Shown here piece by piece: positions 12,565 to 23,124 of a stretch of 64,000 nt of DNA. Source of the DNA: Capronia americana (taxonomy: Eukaryota > Ascomycota > Eurotiomycetes > Chaetothyriales > Herpotrichiellaceae); the NCBI GenBank assembly GCA_016110215.1, contig JADWQD010000006.1, positions 930,001 through 994,000 of the forward strand, given 5' to 3'. The notes under the pieces are model-generated. The model searched no databases and was not told the origin of the DNA. It saw only the letters and a list, made by a program, of their open reading frames with translations. Position numbers and translations under genes: made by a program. How positions within the stretch are numbered: the first letter of the stretch is position 1; each line of letters begins with the position of its first letter.

Positions 12565-12937
12565 GCTGGGATCCCTCTACCAGAGATCTAGCCCTACAAA
12601 TCGAAGTACTGGACGAGGGGCATTCGCGACGCTGGTCTACACCACGGCTGACAGGTTTCGCAGCTTTAAACTCGGGGCGAGACATGAATCGGTGCTGTGG
12701 GTAGGCTTGGGAGAGCCTGCACCACCAGGGCCCGATGCCGGAGAAGAAAGAATCAATCCCATCCTGAAAACTTGTTGAAGCAGAGAGGACAAGAGGACGG
12801 GACGACATGCACTGACGCGTTAGAAACTGCTCGTCCGCAGGAATCTACGAGGTACGTGGCCGAGAGGAGACGACAACGTGGAGGTCAGACGAATCAGATG
12901 TTTATCCGTGCCGGCGCTGCTTCTCCGGGAAGGTTTA

Positions 12938-12962
12938 GCGGCGGCGGCGGCGGCGGCGGCGG
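12938..12962. repeat. Trinucleotide microsatellite (GCG)8
   Basis: About eight uninterrupted GCG units in the divergent promoter region, not inside a supported reading frame. Confidence 0.85.
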
Positions 12963-13505
12963 TTCAGTGACTGCAATTCTTCTCTTACGATCTAGAACAC
13001 GATCAATCCATGAGGACAAGGCTTATGAGACCGCGAGTAACCGAGTGGTGTATTGGCCGCTTTTCCGATACTCTGCAGAACTGCTCGATTGCGCCCTTTT
13101 CTCATCGCCAGAGGCTCGCTTACGCTTGGGCGGGCACCATGCCGCCGCTAATGAATACTGAACTCGCGGTTATCCAAGGCGCAGACTCAAGGCTATCTCA
13201 TCATCTCATACAAGCATTCGACTGGCTTTGCTACTGGCGGCGGGCGGCGGTCAACATCCCCGCCGCTAACCTGATAGCGAAAGGCTGCATATCGACAGAT
13301 CTCGCGTTCCACGCCCGGTTCAACACCTTCACACGTGGTTGTCTTGAATGATCTCGGTTCCTTGGCCGGAGTAGCACACATCTCCGGAATTGGGTGGACA
13401 GACCTTATATTCAGTAACGACAATAGGCTTGGTGCACTTGGAAAGCTTTCTTCACGACTGTGGTACGAGGTAGGGGCGTCGCGCAACCCCAACTGGAAGT
13501 CAGCT

Positions 13506-13517
13506 ACCCCGTGGGGT
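13506..13517. promoter_or_regulatory. Palindrome ACCCCGTGGGGT, CreA-like site
   Basis: Perfect inverted repeat (5-bp arms, GT spacer) 183 bp before the transporter start codon. GTGGGG fits the CreA consensus SYGGRG of carbon catabolite repression in Aspergillus. The same CCCCGTGGGG decamer, in either orientation, recurs at 25293-25302 and 36059-36068. Function is inferred from sequence only. Confidence 0.4.
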
Positions 13518-13699
13518 CTGACCCGTCTCGACGGGATGGATTGTCTTGGACACTCAAGATACTAGCGTTTGTCAAGCATATTTGAGCCGTGGGTTCCCCC
13601 TGCCCTGAAGTTCAAACTCATGCTCACTCTACTTCGAGCTCTCAGCAGACTCACACCATTTCCCGGAGCCTTGGATCTCTTATTCCACCAGGACGCATC

Positions 13700-16385
13700 A
13701 TGAGCGAGAAACTCACAGCCGAACAAGTGGCATATGCTTGTCACGATGAAGTGCGCGATACCGCCACAGGAGAGCGTATCGCGATTAACCCGGACAAGGA
13801 CGGCAACACAGCCAGGTACAGAGACATCATCCACTCATTACCGAGAGCAACACTTAGCTGACAGTCCTGACAGGCTAGTCAACCCCTTGGTTGGAATTGC
13901 CAAGGATGACCTGATGCGGGAAGTCCAGCGCTTTGCCACCGAGAAGGACCTCCTCGACATACTTCCCCTCCTGCAGAAGGGCGCGTACGTGGCACAAGCC
14001 AGCGTGCCGTTCGCGGAGATTGAAGAACTCGACTCCGACGAGCTTGAAATCCTTCAAGATGAGATTGCACACAGATGGAAGCACCCATTTGCTCTATATG
14101 CCACCGTGTTTGTCTGCTCTATCGGGGCTGCGGTACAGTAGGGCTTTCCCGAATCCTCAGCGGGCGGGGCAGGACGACTGACGTGTCAACAGAGGCTGGG
14201 ATCAAACTGGTTCCAACGGGGCCAACTTGTCGTTTCCTGTCGAATTCGGCATCGCCTCGGGATCCAGCAGGGATTATTGGCTAGTCGGTCTGGTGAACGC
14301 CATTCCGTACATCTCCTCCGCGGTCTTGTAAGTATATCCAGTGTGCGGTTTCCAGCCGATCATGACTGACGAGAGTGAAGTGGATGCTGGCTCTCCGATC
14401 CCCTCAATTACCTGATGGGACGCCGCGGCGCGACCTTCGTGGCTGCCATATTCTGCATCTTGACACCGATCGGCGGTGCCTTGTCCCAGAACTGGCATCA
14501 ATTGCTCGTGACACGACTTTTGATGGGCTTCGGCATGGGCTTGAAAGGTATGGCCTCGACTTGACACCCCGAATCGACATGGATCGGACTGACGTTTCAT
14601 CTCCCAATTAGCCGCCACGATCCCCATGTACGCGGCAGAGAATTCACCCGCCGTCATTCGTGGCGCTCTAGTCATGGGCTGGCAAATGTGGACCGCCTTC
14701 GGAATCTTCCTAGGCTTTGCCGCCAACCTCGTGGTCTATCGAGTCGGTCCCATTGCATGGAGACTTCAGATCGGCTCGGCCTTCATCCCAGCCGTCCCGC
14801 TCGCCCTGCTTGTCTACTTCTGCCCAGGTAAGGAAGGGAGGGTTCTTGCCAATCCTGTCTTCTGATCGGATCCGCTGATTCGAGTGCTCAGAATCCCCAC
14901 GCTGGTTGATGAAAAAGAATCGGTATCGCAAAGCTTTCGAATCACTGTGTCGCCTCCGACGACACAGGATCCAGGCCGCGCGCGACCTGTACTACGTCCA
15001 TGCCCAACTCGTCATTGAGTACGAGATGGCAGCGGGATCGACATATGCCACTCGACTTCGAGAACTCGTCACCGTACCGCGCATCCGGAGAAGCCTGGTT
15101 GCTGCTTTGGTCGTGTTCATGGGCCAACAATTCTGCGGTAAGTTTGTGCTCTGCTCACCTGGCTCCTGAGGTGAGGACTACAGTATCAATTCGAAGCTGA
15201 CGGACAATGCTCTTCTTCTCCGGACCAGGCATGAACATCATCGCCTTTTACTCCTCGACGGTTTTCGTTCAAGCCGGGGCTTCTCAGAAGACCGCGCTCC
15301 TCACGTCCCTAGGTTATGGCATTGTCAACTTCGCGTTTGCCATTCCGGCACTCTTTCTCATCGACAGGATTGGGCGTCGGTAAGGACACCACCCCCTCTT
15401 GAAACTCCCATCCGATTTCATTTCATTGACACCGGATCCAGATCTCTGCTGCTCTCAACCTTCCCACATATGGCGTGGACATTGCTCGCCGCAGGCTTCT
15501 GCTTCTACATTCCCGAGTCCAGCAAAGCACACGTCGGCATGATTGCCTTCTTCATCTACGCCTTCACGGCTCTTTACTCCGTCGGTCAGGGTAAGTGCCG
15601 CTCCAGCATTCCGTCATCGGATCGCAGCCACTAACTGTTGACGTGTGACCACAGGACCCGTCGCATTCGTATACTCGGCGGAAGCGTTCCCGCTGTCCCA
15701 TCGCGAGATCGGCAACAGCTGGGCTGTTTCCGCGACCTTTGCCTTGTCGTCCGCCCTCTCGCTGACGTTCCCACTGATGTTGAGCACATTCACCCCCACC
15801 GGCGCCTTTGCTTTCTACGCGTAAGCCGAACTGAACCTGCACCAATCCTATCCTATCCGACTCCACTTCCTTTCCCTTCCCTTCCCCTGATACCCTCTTC
15901 AACGTCTAGCAACCGAGACTGTGAGAATACCTAACTAACCAACCATGCGTGCCGTTTCAATCAGCGGCATGAACGTGTGCGTCTTCATCTTGATGTTCCT
16001 CTTCGTCCCGGACACGAGCGGCTACACGCTGGAAGAACTCGACTATGTTTTTGCCGTGCCCACGCGTCGATTCATCAGCTACCAGATCAGACAGGTATGT
16101 TATTGTCGAACCATATTATGTGTTATGTGTCATTATATGTTGGATTTCAGGCTCTGATTCGATTCTTCTTTTGCAAACAACCCCCATCCCTCCCCAGATT
16201 CTATTTTTCCCATTCTGATTGGAATCCAGGTCCTGCCATGGGCGGTCCGCCGATATCTTCTCTTCAAGCGTGGGGAGCGTCTCGCGCCACTGTACCGGTT
16301 TGAGCGCAGCGGGCACCCTGAAGCTCAATCTCAGGCTCAAGATCAGGGTGCGCAGGAGATGATGGCAAAGGGCACGGCGGCTTAG
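13700..16385 (+). CDS. SP-family sugar/polyol transporter (MFS), inositol-type
   Basis: Eleven exons: 13700-13815, 13874-14137, 14193-14327, 14381-14547, 14612-14827, 14892-15137, 15229-15379, 15442-15590, 15655-15820, 15965-16094, 16230-16385; 631 residues. Around 110 cytosolic residues precede TM1, which begins HPFALYATVFVCSIGAAVQG. Family marks: GWDQTGSNGANLSFP after TM1, MGRRGA between TM2 and TM3, PESPRWL after TM6, GMNIIAFYSSTVF in TM7, IGRR after TM8 and PDTSGYTLEELD after TM12. The long N-terminus and the GWDQTGSNGA loop are typical of fungal inositol/polyol-like carriers. Plasma-membrane proton symport of a sugar or polyol is expected. The start ATG is the first in frame. It is convergent with the second transporter, 491 bp away. 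Confidence 0.92.
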
Positions 16386-16876
16386 TTCGTGGAGAAGGAC
16401 CGGAGCAGAGAAACGTGATTCCGAACGCGAACACGAACACGAAACGCCTATCGGAGATTTTCGGGCTCTGCTGGACTGGCTCGTCGACCGGTCAACCATG
16501 CGTGTGATTAGCTGGTACTGCAAACAGTACTCTGCGGTACTGTAGTGCGAGTGGCGGGGTGGTAGAGAAAAGCTCAGCAGGTCTCTTTACTTGCTTGCAT
16601 AGGTGCACAATAAGGCGGTTCGTGGTCAACGGTCAATAGTCATGCCAGTCTAAGAGAACAGCAACCTACGCAAGGAAGAGACTGGCTCTCTTGAGAATTG
16701 AGAATGGTAAAAGATTATACAGAACTGTCATGTCTTCGCATCTTCTCTTGGGCGTTTAAACCCCCTTTCTTCCCAAGAAGCCGGGTAGACTACGACTCAC
16801 TGCCTTCACTTATGATACCAGGTCCACAACCCTATCATACGCAGATGTAGGTCCAAACCCTTGTTGGCACCTACAA
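16386..16876. other. Spacer between convergent transporter genes
   Basis: 491 bp of shared 3' flank between the two sugar transporter stop codons. No gene or repeat seen. Confidence 0.5.
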
Positions 16877-18743
16877 CTACACCTTGCTCGCACTTGTGTC
16901 TTCCACCGTCTCAACCACCATGCCTTGCTTCCCCTCCAGGCCTACGTCCTTCATCGCCACCTCCCTGGCCCGCTCGGAACTGATGCACTGGTACTTTTTG
17001 AAGTTGCGCACAGAGACGTTGTTCTGGAAGAGCTCATCCAGTTCTTCGAGCGTCCGGTCTTTCATTTCGGGGAGAAGGAAGAAGAAGAACACTAAAGTCA
17101 CGCAGTGTCAGCGTATCGGCTTGGAACCTGACGACAGAAGAGACATGGTTAATGATGAGAGAGGGCGCCAAACTTACGGAACACGCAAAAGTTCGAACCT
17201 GCCCAGACGAATGCGTACTTGCCGCCCCAGTTGAGTTCGTCGGGGTTGATGAAGTATGGTGCGGTGTAGCTGGTGAGCCCTGCAAAGACAATCGGTCAGT
17301 CATCGTCATCCTCCTGCGCAAGGCGAAGAATGACTTACAGTTGAAGAAGTAGTTGATCCCCGTGCACAAGCCGATGGTCAACACACGCAGTCTGGAGCTG
17401 CAGACTTCGGTGGCAATCGGCCAACTCAGTGTGCCCGAGAAGCCATTGTAGAAGAAGCCATAAAGCACCATGAACGCAACGATGGCCGAGCCGGCTGGTT
17501 TCGAGGTCCCGCCCGTAACATATGCAACGCCGATCGCCAGCATGCAGAGAGACGCCATTGCCGAGCCAAAGAGCATCGACGTCCTCCGTCCAATGACCTT
17601 TGTGGTGAAATATAGGCCGATGAGCACGCCTGCAAAACTGCCACACGTCGAAATAATCGAAGCCTCGAACGGTTTGTTCACACCAGCGATCTGGAAGAAG
17701 AAAGTTCCATACCCGATGATCAGCCACAGTCCAGCGCCAGAATGGGACATGACGGTGCCAAGGCAGATGATTGTCCTTCTCCGGTCGGAGCCCTTGAAGA
17801 TGTCGAAGTAGGAAGCCGAGGAGGCGAGCTCTTTCTCTTCTTCAATACCGCGGGCCATCTCGACGTATTCCTCGTTAAGAAATTCAGGGGCCAACGAGCT
17901 GCCGCGGATTCGTTCGAGAGCCCGTCTGGCTTGCTCAGGTTTGTTGTGGACGAGTAGCCAGCTAGCGCACTGTCAGTTACGTCTCTGCAAGGAGAATGTG
18001 CTTTCAACATACCGAGGAGACTCCGGGACGAAGAACATAAACACACTCAACAGCGCGGGCACGGCAAACATGCTCGCCAACGGGATCTGGTAGCACAGTT
18101 TGTTGAGATGCTGCTTGGAATAGTTATCCGCAACAGCTCCCAGCACGGAACCAATGTTGACCCAGACACCGAAAAACGAGACGAGAAGGCCTCGCATATG
18201 CGCAGGTGCCACCTCAGCAACGTAAACGTTGGCGAAGGTAATGAAGTAACCATTGGCCAGACCGATCAGTGCTCTGCCAGCATACAATCCGCCGATGGAC
18301 GTTGTCCCGACCTGAACGCCGGCAGCGACGAAATTGATGAAGGAGGCCACCCAAATGCCTTCCCGACGGCCGAAATACCGTGCAAAAGGAGCTGTGACAA
18401 ACACGCCAGCAATGGTGCCAACGTTGATGAGGGATGTCATCAATTGTTGCGTCTGCGTATGAATACTCCATCCGCTTGCCGACTCTGGGTTCTTATAACC
18501 GAAGATCTCCAGGAAACCAATCATGGCTTGGAAGCCTATATACCTGGATTAGGCTTGCATCATACCAACGGAGCGCAATGGTGACCAAATCACAACCAGC
18601 ACGCCGTCCACATGAGAAGACTCACCGCCCACAGTCGCAGTATCAAAGCCATATTGGCAATTGGCCATCGACACAAATAGGCATATGAGGAGACATTTCA
18701 AGTTTGCCCTAATAGGCGTTTTCCTCTCCGCACTGATACCCAT
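16877..18743 (-). CDS. SP-family sugar transporter (MFS), hexose/maltose-like
   Basis: Five exons (18743-18626, 18535-18013, 17961-17339, 17279-17178, 17091-16877) encode 526 residues with a short N-terminus. TM1 ends in CQYGFDTATVGGFQAMIGF. Also seen: FGRREG, RALIGLANGYFITFANVYVAEVAP in TM4, VPESPRWLL after TM6, IGRRTS after TM8, TEVCSSRLRV in the TM10 loop, and LPEMKDRTLEELDELF at the end, which is a sugar-transporter signature. Plasma-membrane uptake of a hexose or disaccharide is likely; specificity cannot be read. Acceptor use at the first intron is informative: the nearer CCAG would hit TAG in frame, so TATAG at 18536 must be used. It lies tail to tail with the inositol-type carrier. 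Confidence 0.92.
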
Positions 18744-19776
18744 GATTGTCTCTTCGGTAGCTGCGCTGGTAATCCACGGACGGCACTGCTCGCATTCAAA
18801 TTGGAGGACGAGGAGACTTCCTGTGGTTGCCTGACACCGCGGACAGGGAAACCTTCAGAGACAGTTATAGCAAACGCATCGTTGCACCCGGAGGTCAGCT
18901 CCAATGTGGATGTATGCATCTTCCCCACAATGATGGGGCATTTGGAGGTTGGTGCGTGTATCTGGGGTCAATTCTGGGGAAGCGTATCTGTGGCGTGCAT
19001 ATCAGAACCCCGAAAGGGCAAGAGGCTACAAGGTGGCACACATTCTTGGCTGAGGAGCTTCTGTTGGCCTTCGTGAATTCCAATTCGTGGGTGCCCGACT
19101 CCTCACGAATACCAAGACAATAAGGGCGGAATCTCCAAAAGACACCCTTGCCGAGGGCACTGCCAAGACGTCTTACAACGCTTGTCCAGCTGGAATGTGC
19201 CGTGCCAACCGTAGCGGCGCCTGTTATTGTCATGGTATAGGTTGACCGCTGTCTCCCAATTAGATTGGCCCCGCAGAATAGTGCGTATCAAGCCGACTTG
19301 AATATACCAGTATGCGGCCATTCTTCAATGACCGAGTCGTCAGGGGTTGGAGCGGCGCAAAGGCTATACCGTCGACGTGAGGGGAAAGATGAGGCTCATT
19401 TGCGTGGGACTTTTGGCGTTGGCAGATCATCTTGGCTTTGCAGCTGAGCCGAGGAAGCAGGAGTTCAATGCCGACCCAAGCCTGCGGTGCCCGTGGCACA
19501 CATTCTTGGCTGAAGGAGCTTCTGTTGGCCTTCTCTCCGTTGCCTTCTTTACCACCCGAGGCTGTGTAAGGCTGACTTTTACGTATAGCGGTGGCGACGA
19601 GGTGCCTCGGACAATGCTCGGTTCAACACTTCCGCTGCTTGGCTAACCTTGATCCTGCGGCCATAAAGATCAGTTTGGTAACACAACATTAAATCGTTGC
19701 GCGAATGATAGTACCGTAATAGATTTGTTGTACATTAAGAGTGGCTCGAGTCTACAGATTTTGCCCTATCAACACC
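18744..19776. other. Gene-less stretch with a dispersed direct repeat
   Basis: About 1.0 kb with no supportable gene. It contains two copies of a 40-41 bp sequence at 19033 and 19493 (separate entry). Confidence 0.5.
19033..19533 (+). repeat. Pair of 40/41-bp direct repeats
   Basis: Copy 1 at 19033-19072 and copy 2 at 19493-19533 begin GTGGCACACATTCTTGGCTG and end CTTCTGTTGGCCTTC. They differ by one inserted A. The 420 bp between them are unrelated, so this is a dispersed pair, possibly a relic of a mobile element or a gene-fragment duplication. Confidence 0.8.
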
Positions 19777-21752
19777 CTAGGCACGACCATATTCGCGGAT
19801 GCTTTCCTTCGAAAGAGCATCTTGAATGACTTTGAGTGTCTCGATCAAGAGCTGGTCCTCCGCTTCGCAAGGTAGCGCCTTGGCATACTGATATGATCTT
19901 TGAGAGGGAAGAAGAGCCTGTCTTGACTTCTGGGTGGAAAAGGCAACGCAGATGTGGTTGATTATCTCGGAGATGAACTGGGCTCCCTTGAAGCGAATCT
20001 TCAGGTGATTCATTGTAGCAATCAACGATGCCAGATGGCTGTTGTTCGTGGGCTCGAGACCAGAAGCGGTCTTGGCTCTGATGAGATGAGTCGCAATAGG
20101 GACAATAATCCAAGCTAGTCTGTGGCACATCAAGTCAGAGGAGTATAGATAACGAGATGTGCGCCTGGTCAAAGCAAAGGGGAGGAAAGCAAAGAGATAT
20201 TTTGCAAGAGTTGTCCCATTCGTCAGCCTCATTGACGGCGCTCCGTAGATAAGATCCCGTTGACGACTGCGATTCGCCGGCATGTCGATGGGTGGTCGAA
20301 GTGGAAGTACTTACAGCGAAGGAGGTATGGCCTCTGGTTTGAAACTCGTCGACATCCTTTGTACGATCCCGGCAATTTCGGAAGAGAGCTCTTGAATCTT
20401 GAATCGCGAAAGGTTGCGCAGTGCACAGCATGTTGGATTGATGCGAGGCCAGGAAAATAGGAGACGCTCCCAAAGTGCATTGCGTGTGCCTCTATAATGT
20501 AAACAAATCCTGTCAGTGAGAACTTTTCGGGCATAAAGTGCTGACAAGTCCATACAGGTGAAGTATCAACAGAAAATTAAGGTAGGCGTGTCTGTTGCTG
20601 ACCAACAAAGAGTCTCCAATGCCCCGACAGAAGCAGTCAAAGTCGTATCTCCAGGCGACGAGGCGCTGGTCCAGGGACATGACATCCTGCAGACGAGAGA
20701 ACTGTCCCATGTCTTCTGCGTCCTGCCACCAAGGCACCCATTGCAGCTTGGTGCGCGAATCGACGATGTCAGCCATGATCTCTGATAGATGGCAAAGTAG
20801 AACAAAGGCCTTCGTCGTGCACCATCTGTGTATCCTTGAAGCGCTGGGCAAGGAGGACAGCTCAAAGTCGTGAAGATCGGGTATTGGGCCCGAATCGAGG
20901 TCGTAGAGAAGCTGCGAGCGGTGCAGACCCAGCACAATGGTCCGATTGCGGACCAAACAGCACCATTGGACCACTCGCATGTGCATGGCTATGCCGTGTA
21001 CGAAATATCCTCCTGCAATGGCATGCCGCATAGCTTCGTCAACCCAGAACCCATTGACCTCGGTAGTAGCGTCGTAAGGACTCCAATGGCTTAATATGAG
21101 AGCCGTTTGAATGAGGACAATGTCACCGGTATGGTCTTCAAGAGCGTGGTAAATGGTTTGCACAATGCGGAACAATGTCTGCTGACTCTCCATCACGGAC
21201 TCAAAGGGACTGTTGCATAATTGAACGTCATCAAGGTATCCACAGGCCCCAAAAAACACTGCGTACAATTGCAGTTGTTCCAAGCCTGTAAGTGACAAGA
21301 CGTTCCGGTTTTCGTACCACTCCAGAAACCCCTCTCGATTAATGGCCGGGCACAAAGGATGCATGTATTCAAAGTAAATCGTCACTAGCAGATCTTGAAA
21401 CTGGAGGTTGAGTTGAGGGAATTCACGAGTCAGCTGTCCAAGGGTGAGCTTTCTGGGTCTGCTTCGCAAAGCAGACGCTCTTGCCGCATGTCCTGCTTAC
21501 CTGGGACGAGGTTCCATTTCCGGTGAGGCCCTCGCTTTGGACGCACTGCAGTCCATATTGTACGCGCTCAAGTCCGACTATTTCCAGTCAGTGAGCAGTG
21601 TTTTGCTTGATAAGAAGGCGGACAAGCCACTGACCAGAGTCAAAGAGAACATCTTCTAGTTCATCCCATGCAGACGAGGGTGTCGATGTGTTTTCCAGAT
21701 CTCTGGGGTCAATCGTATCTTGTTCTCCTCCTCGCAAGGCATATATGGCCAT
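19777..21752 (-). CDS. Fungal-specific-domain transcription factor, no visible zinc cluster
   Basis: Five exons fit (21752-21635, 21577-21501, 21448-20556, 20491-20315, 20266-19777), 584 residues. The core is well supported: LTREFPQLNLQFQDLLVTIYF and HPLCPAINREGF open the middle homology region, followed by HTGDIVLIQTALILSHW, and IVLGLHRSQL with DLHDFELSSL. This order resembles cutinase-factor-1-like regulators. The chosen start ATG at 21752 is the first in frame after a TGA. No Cys6 cluster or C2H2 finger was found upstream to 23124, so either the DNA-binding exons escaped detection or the protein lacks them. It sits downstream of the P450 on the same strand and probably regulates the catabolic genes, alone or with the Zn2Cys6 protein at 26924. 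Confidence 0.75.
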
Positions 21753-21764
21753 CGGTGCGCCTGT

Positions 21765-22221
21765 TCAAAGAACACTCTGGAGATGCAAAGCTGTTTGAGA
21801 GCAGAGTTGCAGGCTTTGGCCAAAACGAAGGGTAAGAGCGGCTGCTCTATTTCCAGCCCTGGCAGCCAGTCTGTCGCGGCTGTCGTTTACTGCGTTGAGC
21901 TGTAACGCCTCGATGTGGCCATCGAGTGATTGGAGAGTGGGGAACTTCATGTATTGAAAACTAATACGGATTGATTGGAAGATGGACTTTGCCTTACGAT
22001 ACATACTTCTCTAACTTCCCCATTACCTGCATTGGCTGTACGTAGCTCTGTATGATCTGAGAAACTGTTGGCAGCTGAGTTTTGGGCGATGGCCGGAACA
22101 GCACTTCCCTAGGACTCGACGAACCGGATAGAGACCCTGGAGCGCCCGGTCCTGAGTCTCCGGGCTCCGCGGGAGAGTACCGGAAAGCCCTGATTCTGGG
22201 CTCTAGAGCTTCCCACAGCAT
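21765..22221 (-). CDS. Hypothetical two-exon frame just upstream of the regulator
   Basis: Exons 22221-22007 and 21960-21765 join through a canonical GTATGT..TTAG intron to 136 codons. The translation has a Pro/Ser-rich stretch, then QIIQSYVQPMQ and MKFPTLQSLDGHIEALQL. It stops 12 nt before the regulator start, so it may be 5' exons of that gene joined by a shifting intron (a GTTTTG donor would fit phase) rather than a separate gene. No family recognised. Another frame across 21815-21700 also reads protein-like, so the structure here is unresolved. Confidence 0.25.
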
Positions 22222-23124
22222 AATTAGTCACCCAGCACTAAACATTAAAGTAATAGCACATCTATTGCTTTCGAGGCATGCTGCTCCGCCCCAGGTGTAT
22301 CTACCAGCAACACGACGTAGGCATCGCCGCTGACTGCTGTTTTGACCGTGGAATGCGCAACAGAAGGAACCGATTGGCGCTCTTTGGAGACCAGTGAAGC
22401 AATAAGATACACAGTTGCTCGGTTGATTATTACCCTTCATATCCTTCGGTGATTCCCAAACTTACTGAAGAGGGTGAATTTGTGGAAGATGAATGGGATG
22501 TCGTTATTGACCAGTGAGTCAAAAGCCTACCTTAGAGCTTTGACATCGCATACCGTGTGCGCGGCCCCAGATGACCGGATAGTCTTGGAATCTGATCGCC
22601 CAGAGAAATACAACATCGACCATGATGCTGCGAAGAAATGGGAACGGGGACGCCTTTACCTGAGCATTTCAGATGCAACGTAGACAGCAAGTGGGCCCTC
22701 CTGAATCCAACGCTGAGTTGTCGATCGACACCGATCCAGTGTGTGCCGAATTGACGCACATATGCACTTGACATTTGGAGACTTGGCCGAGCGCACCTTT
22801 TTATGCACTCACCATTTGCACAAGGGAGATCGGCAAAAGTGAAATGCGCCCTTGTAAATTCATCAATTCAGTACCAACCTTGGCATGTCACGATGTGCCG
22901 GCGCAGGGCAAGGTGATAATGTGAAGATTGCTCTCGATCATTGTATACGATCCGGGCCAGCTGACTTAGCCGTATTCACCACACAATGCGACTTGCACCC
23001 TGTCGTTTGATCTGACAGCAATGCATGAGTATGAGTCATGACAGTGCGGAAGCGGTAGCCATGAGCCTGCCAGTACATCTTCTCCATTCCAAAGCAGCTT
23101 TGTCCGTCTCCCTGTTGGGCCGAA
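22222..23124. other. Intergenic between P450 end and regulator
   Basis: About 0.9 kb; no zinc-finger exon, gene or repeat found on either strand. Confidence 0.5.

Larger units (their letters stand above)
12565..13699. other. Divergent intergenic region, dehydrogenase / sugar transporter
   Basis: About 1.1 kb between the start codons of the Gfo/Idh/MocA gene and the sugar transporter. It holds a GGC microsatellite (12938-12962) and a perfect palindrome (13506-13517), listed separately. No further gene is supported. Confidence 0.5.

Noticed and set aside
21700..21865. Minus-strand frame reading KACNSALKQL..FFEQAHRWPY as an exon of the regulator
   Set aside because: Looks protein-like but overlaps the better supported exon in another phase and ends in a stop before any usable donor; left as an open question in the regulator entry.
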